Part shown: positions 5,972-8,822 of the stretch, piece by piece
How the letters are laid out: the number at the start of each line of letters is the position of its first letter
Position numbering within the stretch: position 1 is the stretch's first letter
Origin: Victivallales bacterium
Lineage (GTDB): Bacteria; Verrucomicrobiota; Lentisphaeria; Victivallales; JAADHT01
NCBI GenBank assembly: GCA_016930955.1
Contig: JAFGFR010000136.1
Location: 1 to 8,822 of the forward strand
Length of the DNA stretch: 8,822 nt
Direction of reading: 5' to 3'
Position numbers and translations under genes: made by a program
The notes under the pieces: model-generated
Database searches by the model: none
What the model was told of the DNA's origin: nothing
The model's input: only the letters and a program-made list of their open reading frames with translations

Positions 5972-7369
5972 TTACCGATATTCCTTTCCGCATAGTCCTG
6001 CGATTTTTTGCGATGTGCGCAGCATTATCATTGATCTCGTGCGAGAGTTCTCCTTGATCTTGAGTGAGGTTGCCTTGCGGGCGGCGGGATCACGTTGGTT
6101 GAAGGAGCAGTGTATGAATTCCATGGAGTCAAGCCAGTCATCTGGCATGTTGACTTCGGGAAACATTGTCTTGTAGCATTCGTCAATGTTGAAGTACAGC
6201 CTTTTTTGTTGTTCCTGGGTTAACGGGCAGACCATCTGGATCAGCCTTGAGTTCAATTCCTGCATCACGTGCTGATGTCCGGGGGATTCTGACGCGAATT
6301 CCGCAAGCGGCGAGAGGGATAGTTCACCGAACTGATCCACTATCGAGCCATGTTTGCCGATCAGTTCCGATAGTTTATGCAGCGCCGACACACGCGGGTC
6401 CCCTTTGCCGTCCCATATCCAGGAATGGCTGATGATCCGTCCGGAATCAATCGCATCTAAAGAGTGAAGGCTGAAAACGAAAGGAAGCAGTGTGTATGGG
6501 CGACATCCTTCCAGAGGGACAGGCCTGCAGAAATACTGGATGTCCAAAAAGGCAACCGGGAAGACAAGCCGTTCCAGGAACTCGCGCGCGGCGGGGATGT
6601 CAAAGTTGGCTTCCATGCCGGAATCAGCGGTCCCCGTCTCCCCGCCACCGCCCACTTCACCGGCGGCTTCCCTGCACTTTTTTACCATCGGGCAGTGCCG
6701 AAGGTCAAGATGGGAATTCCCAAGACAATCCGTTTGGTTTTCAAACATGGCAAATGGCGGACATTCCTCCAACTCTATCGTCCGGCGCATTCCCATGACT
6801 CTAGGCTCCACTTTGTCATACTCGGCCAGCACCTTTGCTGTCACGTCTTCACACGTTAGCAGCTTGCCCGAATCAAGAGCACCCATGCGCACATAATCGC
6901 TGTTGACATACAGAAGCTGACACTTGCCGACCCGAACTCCCGATTTCCCGCAGCAATACATCTGGAAGGCGATATCCCTGACATGCTTGATCTGCTTGCA
7001 TTGCATCAATCCCTTCAGTGCAGGCGGGCATGAACCAGGAGACTCTCCATTGAAGGAGAACTGGAGGATTTCCCATTCACCTTCGCCGAGGGGTTTCAGA
7101 ATGTCAATTGTGGCCGAGGCTTCATCATCGCCGACGCATGCCCTGAATATGGGTTTCCCCGCTGCAATAGCGTCGTTGTCACCTCCCCGCTCGGCGAAAA
7201 TGATGTCGGGGAACAAGGAATGCGCCAGATCGGATGCCGCAGCCCCGTCGTAAAACACCCCTTGCGTGCCGTCATAATGCGGAGGCAGGCTTCCGGGGTC
7301 GTTGTACAACGTCCACAGAAGTTTTCCGCACTTAACTCCTTTCATGTATGCGAATCTTGATATAACCAT
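5972..7369 (-). CDS. DUF2779-like two-domain protein with degenerate nuclease sites
   Basis: A 465-aa protein with the layout of DUF2779 proteins: a Cas4-like domain (1-235) with Fe-S-type cysteines (Cys14; Cys215, Cys226, Cys232), then an RNase H/exonuclease-like domain (about 268-440). The Cas4-like domain keeps Asp89 (TIDILKP) and DIAFQMY (132-138), but the expected E-x-K is LQFSF (102-106), that is Gln and Ser. In the second domain the expected D-x-E reads FLDIQ (274-278), losing the Glu, while PYTLLPFVFSLH (291-302) and GSIVDQFGE (341-349) still mark the family. Both sites therefore look inactive, suggesting a structural or binding subunit. The start at 7369 has AAGGA 6 bases upstream; upstream Mets at 7384-7417 lack support. 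A Gly-rich linker (237-246) joins the two domains. Confidence 0.78.
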   Translation of the reverse strand: MVISRFAYMKGVKCGKLLWTLYNDPGSLPPHYDGTQGVFYDGAAASDLAHSLFPDIIFAERGGDNDAIAAGKPIFRACVGDDEASATIDILKPLGEGEWEILQFSFNGESPGSCPPALKGLMQCKQIKHVRDIAFQMYCCGKSGVRVGKCQLLYVNSDYVRMGALDSGKLLTCEDVTAKVLAEYDKVEPRVMGMRRTIELEECPPFAMFENQTDCLGNSHLDLRHCPMVKKCREAAGEVGGGGETGTADSGMEANFDIPAAREFLERLVFPVAFLDIQYFCRPVPLEGCRPYTLLPFVFSLHSLDAIDSGRIISHSWIWDGKGDPRVSALHKLSELIGKHGSIVDQFGELSLSPLAEFASESPGHQHVMQELNSRLIQMVCPLTQEQQKRLYFNIDECYKTMFPEVNMPDDWLDSMEFIHCSFNQRDPAARKATSLKIKENSRTRSMIMLRTSQKIAGLCGKEYR

Positions 7370-7456
7370 TTGTCGTCCTTCCATCCGTTTTGTTTGCATC
7401 CTTGCATTGTCTTGCATATCGTCTCAGTTTTACGGTTGATACAGAAAGTGCCAGTC

Positions 7457-7468
7457 ACTGTATACAGT
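7457..7468. promoter_or_regulatory. Perfect 12-bp palindrome ACTGTATACAGT
   Basis: Lies in the 115-base gap between the 68-aa gene and the DUF2779-like gene, the largest gap before the last gene pair. Its size and perfect symmetry suit a dimeric repressor site; a related 8-mer GTATACAG also occurs near 2020, which may be chance. No flanking T tract supports a terminator. Confidence 0.35.
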
Positions 7469-7484
7469 CTGGGATTTCCAAATT

Positions 7485-7691
7485 TCAAATATTTCTGAAG
7501 ATGGGCGGTTTGACGCTTATCGAGAAAGCTTCGTGCTGTCTCGCGACATAAAGTTTGACGGCACCGTCCGTCACCCAGGGAATTCTATCCATCACAGCTT
7601 TTTCAGCCAGTTCCGGGGTGTTGCATTCCCCGCTCAAGTGCAGGAGGATTATATCGCTTGTGTTGCTGGAAACTATCTCGGATATTATCAT
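7485..7691 (-). CDS. Small coupled protein of unknown function
   Basis: A 68-aa protein that I do not recognise. It is supported by an excellent start: ATG overlapping the stop of the upstream Cas4-like gene (ATGA), with AAGGAAGG 6 bases before it. The sequence suggests a small beta-alpha-beta fold: a hydrophobic strand IILLHL (14-19), a helix PELAEKAVMDRI (26-37), and strands VKLYVAR (45-51) and FSISV (56-60). It has one cysteine (Cys23) and no signal peptide or membrane segment. The tight coupling suggests it is made in proportion to the nuclease and could be its partner or inhibitor. A Met at 7757 opens a longer frame, but that part lies within the upstream gene and is unlikely to be used. 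Confidence 0.68.
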   Translation of the reverse strand: MIISEIVSSNTSDIILLHLSGECNTPELAEKAVMDRIPWVTDGAVKLYVARQHEAFSISVKPPIFRNI

Positions 7692-8407
7692 CCCGTACCT
7701 TCCTTTCCCGCGGTGTTGCATACATCGAACATCCTGCAACGATAGGGATTGGTGCATTGCCCGCCCGCCGGCACGTCTGGCGGCTCGGGGCTGGACAGCG
7801 TTTCGCGAATCTCGCGGACCTTGTCAGGCACCACGGCGGAAAACGACGCCAGCGCTTCCGTGACATCCACTTTGGTGAAGATGCCTCCAGGACCGCTGTG
7901 CTCTCCGGCTTTGCTTCCGGGAGTGACGTGCATGATGTAACAGCGGCGGATATCCAGGCCGGCGTTGCTGTAGACGTAGCGCTGGAAGGCGACATCATGG
8001 TAATTCACCTCGGCGATCCCCCGCCCGGACTTGACCTCTATGAACTCCCAGGCATTGTCATCCAGCGGAAGAAGGATGTCCGACTGGGCATACGCATTGT
8101 TGAATATCAAACCGCACTCGAACAGCGGCAAACGCTTCTCCAGCAAGCCCCGGCAATACTCAAGCTGCTCGCCGAAAGGCCTGGGCTTCTCGCAGGCAAG
8201 GATTCCGCCGGGATACAGCTCCCGGGCTTTCGCCCCGATCATGTGCCCGTAGTTAAACACCCGCTCTGTCGCCTCAGGATATGAGGGCAGGGCCTTATGG
8301 CGGTGCTTGTAGTACCAGGCGTACCTAAGGCATTGCATGCCGTTCAGATAGTTGTTCTGGGACAGAAACAACTGATGTCCAATCCCCCGCTTTTCCCCTT
8401 CACTCAT
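7688..8407 (-). CDS. Cas4-like (DUF2779 N-terminal-type) PD-(D/E)XK nuclease with Fe-S cysteines
   Basis: A 239-aa protein, first gene of the six-gene block. It matches the nuclease half of DUF2779 proteins: LSQNNYLNGMQCLRYAW (15-31) with Cys26, GHMIG (54-58, His55), AQSDILLP (107-114, Asp110), EFIEVKSG (121-128, Glu124 and Lys126) and DVAFQRYVY (138-146). The C-terminal CTNPYRCRMFDVC (218-230) provides three cysteines at x5 spacing which, with Cys26, should hold a 4Fe-4S cluster as in Cas4 and AddB. All nuclease residues are present, so an Fe-S exonuclease-type activity on DNA is expected from the family. The DUF2779 exonuclease domain is absent. AGAGGTGA lies just upstream of the ATG. No cas1, cas2 or CRISPR array is present in the window. 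Confidence 0.83.
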   Translation of the reverse strand: MSEGEKRGIGHQLFLSQNNYLNGMQCLRYAWYYKHRHKALPSYPEATERVFNYGHMIGAKARELYPGGILACEKPRPFGEQLEYCRGLLEKRLPLFECGLIFNNAYAQSDILLPLDDNAWEFIEVKSGRGIAEVNYHDVAFQRYVYSNAGLDIRRCYIMHVTPGSKAGEHSGPGGIFTKVDVTEALASFSAVVPDKVREIRETLSSPEPPDVPAGGQCTNPYRCRMFDVCNTAGKEGTG

Positions 8408-8499
8408 AATTCACCTCTGTCGTTGTCCAACACCGATGCCGCAAGGCCTTCCTAGACAATGCCCGCTCGTAACATCGGAAGCGATTCCAGCCTCAGCAA

Positions 8500-8512
8500 T
8501 TAAGATGCCAAA
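8500..8512. repeat. 13-bp copy of part of the 1.9-kb REP-like element
   Basis: TTAAGATGCCAAA is identical to 1892-1904. The flanks do not match, so this may be a remnant of a decayed element or a shared site. Confidence 0.4.
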
Positions 8513-8543
8513 CCAAAATACTGAACAACCCGGGCGTGACAAG

Positions 8544-8570
8544 GGAATAAAAATACAAATAGACTGTCAA
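8544..8570 (-). promoter_or_regulatory. Possible promoter of the six-gene block
   Basis: A perfect TTGACA (8565-8570, minus strand) is followed after 15 bases by TATTCC (8544-8549) in an AT-rich tract, about 137 bases upstream of the first gene. The spacer is short and the -10 is poor, so this is tentative. Confidence 0.28.
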
Positions 8571-8607
8571 ATATTGATCTGATTATTCAAAAACTGACAC
8601 ATACACC

Positions 8608-8681
8608 CCCCCGGAACGCCGATCTCCTGATCGGCATTATCCTCCCTCCCCCGGAACGCCGATCTCCAGATCGGCATTATC
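8608..8681. repeat. Two 34-bp palindromic repeats at 40-bp spacing
   Basis: Copies at 8608-8641 and 8648-8681 differ at one base. Each contains a hairpin: GCCGATC (8618-8624) with GATCGGC (8629-8635), and GCCGATCT (8658-8665) with AGATCGGC (8668-8675). The only difference lies in the loop and extends the second stem by one pair. C-rich tracts flank both. They resemble REP-type intergenic palindromes rather than CRISPR repeats. Confidence 0.85.
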
Positions 8682-8748
8682 TTCCCCTTCCCTCCCCCAC
8701 CGGTGTTCATAACAAAGGCATTTGAATACGTCGATATCATTTTGGCGT

Positions 8749-8764
8749 ACAGGCTTCAGCCTGT
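8749..8764. repeat. 16-bp palindrome ACAGGCTTCAGCCTGT
   Basis: A 7-bp perfect stem with a 2-base TC loop, 68 bases after the paired repeats. It may be another REP-like unit, or the terminator stem of a gene beyond the window; no clear T tract follows on either strand. Confidence 0.5.
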
Positions 8765-8822
8765 TTGGTTTCAACAGATAATCCTCATCCTCTCAGCCTG
8801 GCTCTCTCTGCTTGCCATTTTG

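Larger units (their letters stand above)
8408..8822. other. Noncoding upstream region of the six-gene block
   Basis: A stretch of 415 bases without a supportable gene. It holds a -35-like TTGACA, a 13-bp match to the REP-like element near 1.9 kb, two palindrome-containing 34-bp repeats at 40-bp spacing and one more 16-bp palindrome. The last about 50 bases could be the edge of another gene on the minus strand, but too little is present to tell. Confidence 0.6.

Noticed and set aside
7658..8284. Long plus-strand open frame of 208 codons
   Set aside because: It lies wholly over the minus-strand Cas4-like gene, has no good ribosome binding site and no family-like motif; the minus strand shows clear catalytic motifs.
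7688..8407. Assignment as Cas4 of a CRISPR adaptation module
   Set aside because: The sequence fits the nuclease half of DUF2779 proteins (C-x5-C-x5-C ending) better than CRISPR Cas4, and no CRISPR components are in the window.
8608..8681. Two spaced repeats as a minimal CRISPR array
   Set aside because: The repeats are separated by only 6 bases, there is no true spacer, and no cas1/cas2 genes are present despite the Cas4-like proteins.
8770..8822. Edge of another minus-strand gene at the window end
   Set aside because: Short frames ending near 8776-8800 exist, but fewer than 20 codons are visible and no frame is preferred.

Overview
The window is about 8.8 kb of bacterial DNA in which every gene I can support lies on the minus strand, so transcription runs from high to low coordinates. 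No taxonomic marker is decisive. The MraY sequence, the REP-like intergenic palindromes and the DUF2779-type genes fit the PVC group best (Lentisphaerota, Verrucomicrobiota or relatives), but this is a weak inference.

Region 1 (1-1740) is a three-gene toxin-antitoxin operon of the HipBST type: hipB (HTH repressor), hipS (stand-alone HipA N-terminal subdomain) and hipT (Ser/Thr kinase toxin). The genes overlap by a few bases and each downstream gene has its own Shine-Dalgarno sequence. Two copies of a 14-bp near-palindrome, 62 bp apart, lie at and upstream of the hipB start and are probably operators. A 7-bp tandem array of at least 12 copies begins three bases after the hipT stop codon and runs off the window edge.

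Region 2 (1741-2131) is noncoding. It holds several small palindromes and a 91-bp REP-like element with terminal inverted repeats.

Region 3 (2132-3235) is a complete mraY (phospho-MurNAc-pentapeptide translocase). None of its usual mur/fts neighbours is present, so it stands apart from the division and cell-wall (dcw) cluster within the window.

Region 4 (3445-8407) is a block of six co-directional genes, most of them overlapping or closely packed. In transcription order they are: (a) a Cas4-like PD-(D/E)XK nuclease with four Fe-S cysteines; (b) a translationally coupled 68-aa protein of unknown function; (c) a DUF2779-like two-domain protein whose two nuclease sites both look dead; (d) a second Cas4-like nuclease that keeps its active site but lacks the Fe-S cysteines; (e) a PDDEXK_4-like nuclease; (f) a protein resembling the uracil-DNA-glycosylase fold. 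Three apparently active nuclease-fold proteins with one dead paralogue, next to a toxin-antitoxin operon and repeats, suggest a multi-subunit nucleic-acid-processing or defence system. I do not recognise this combination as a named system; it is the main candidate for something undescribed.

Region 5 (8408-8822) is noncoding. It has a possible promoter for the six-gene block, two 34-bp palindrome-containing repeats at 40-bp spacing, another palindrome, and a 13-bp match to the REP-like element near 1.9 kb.
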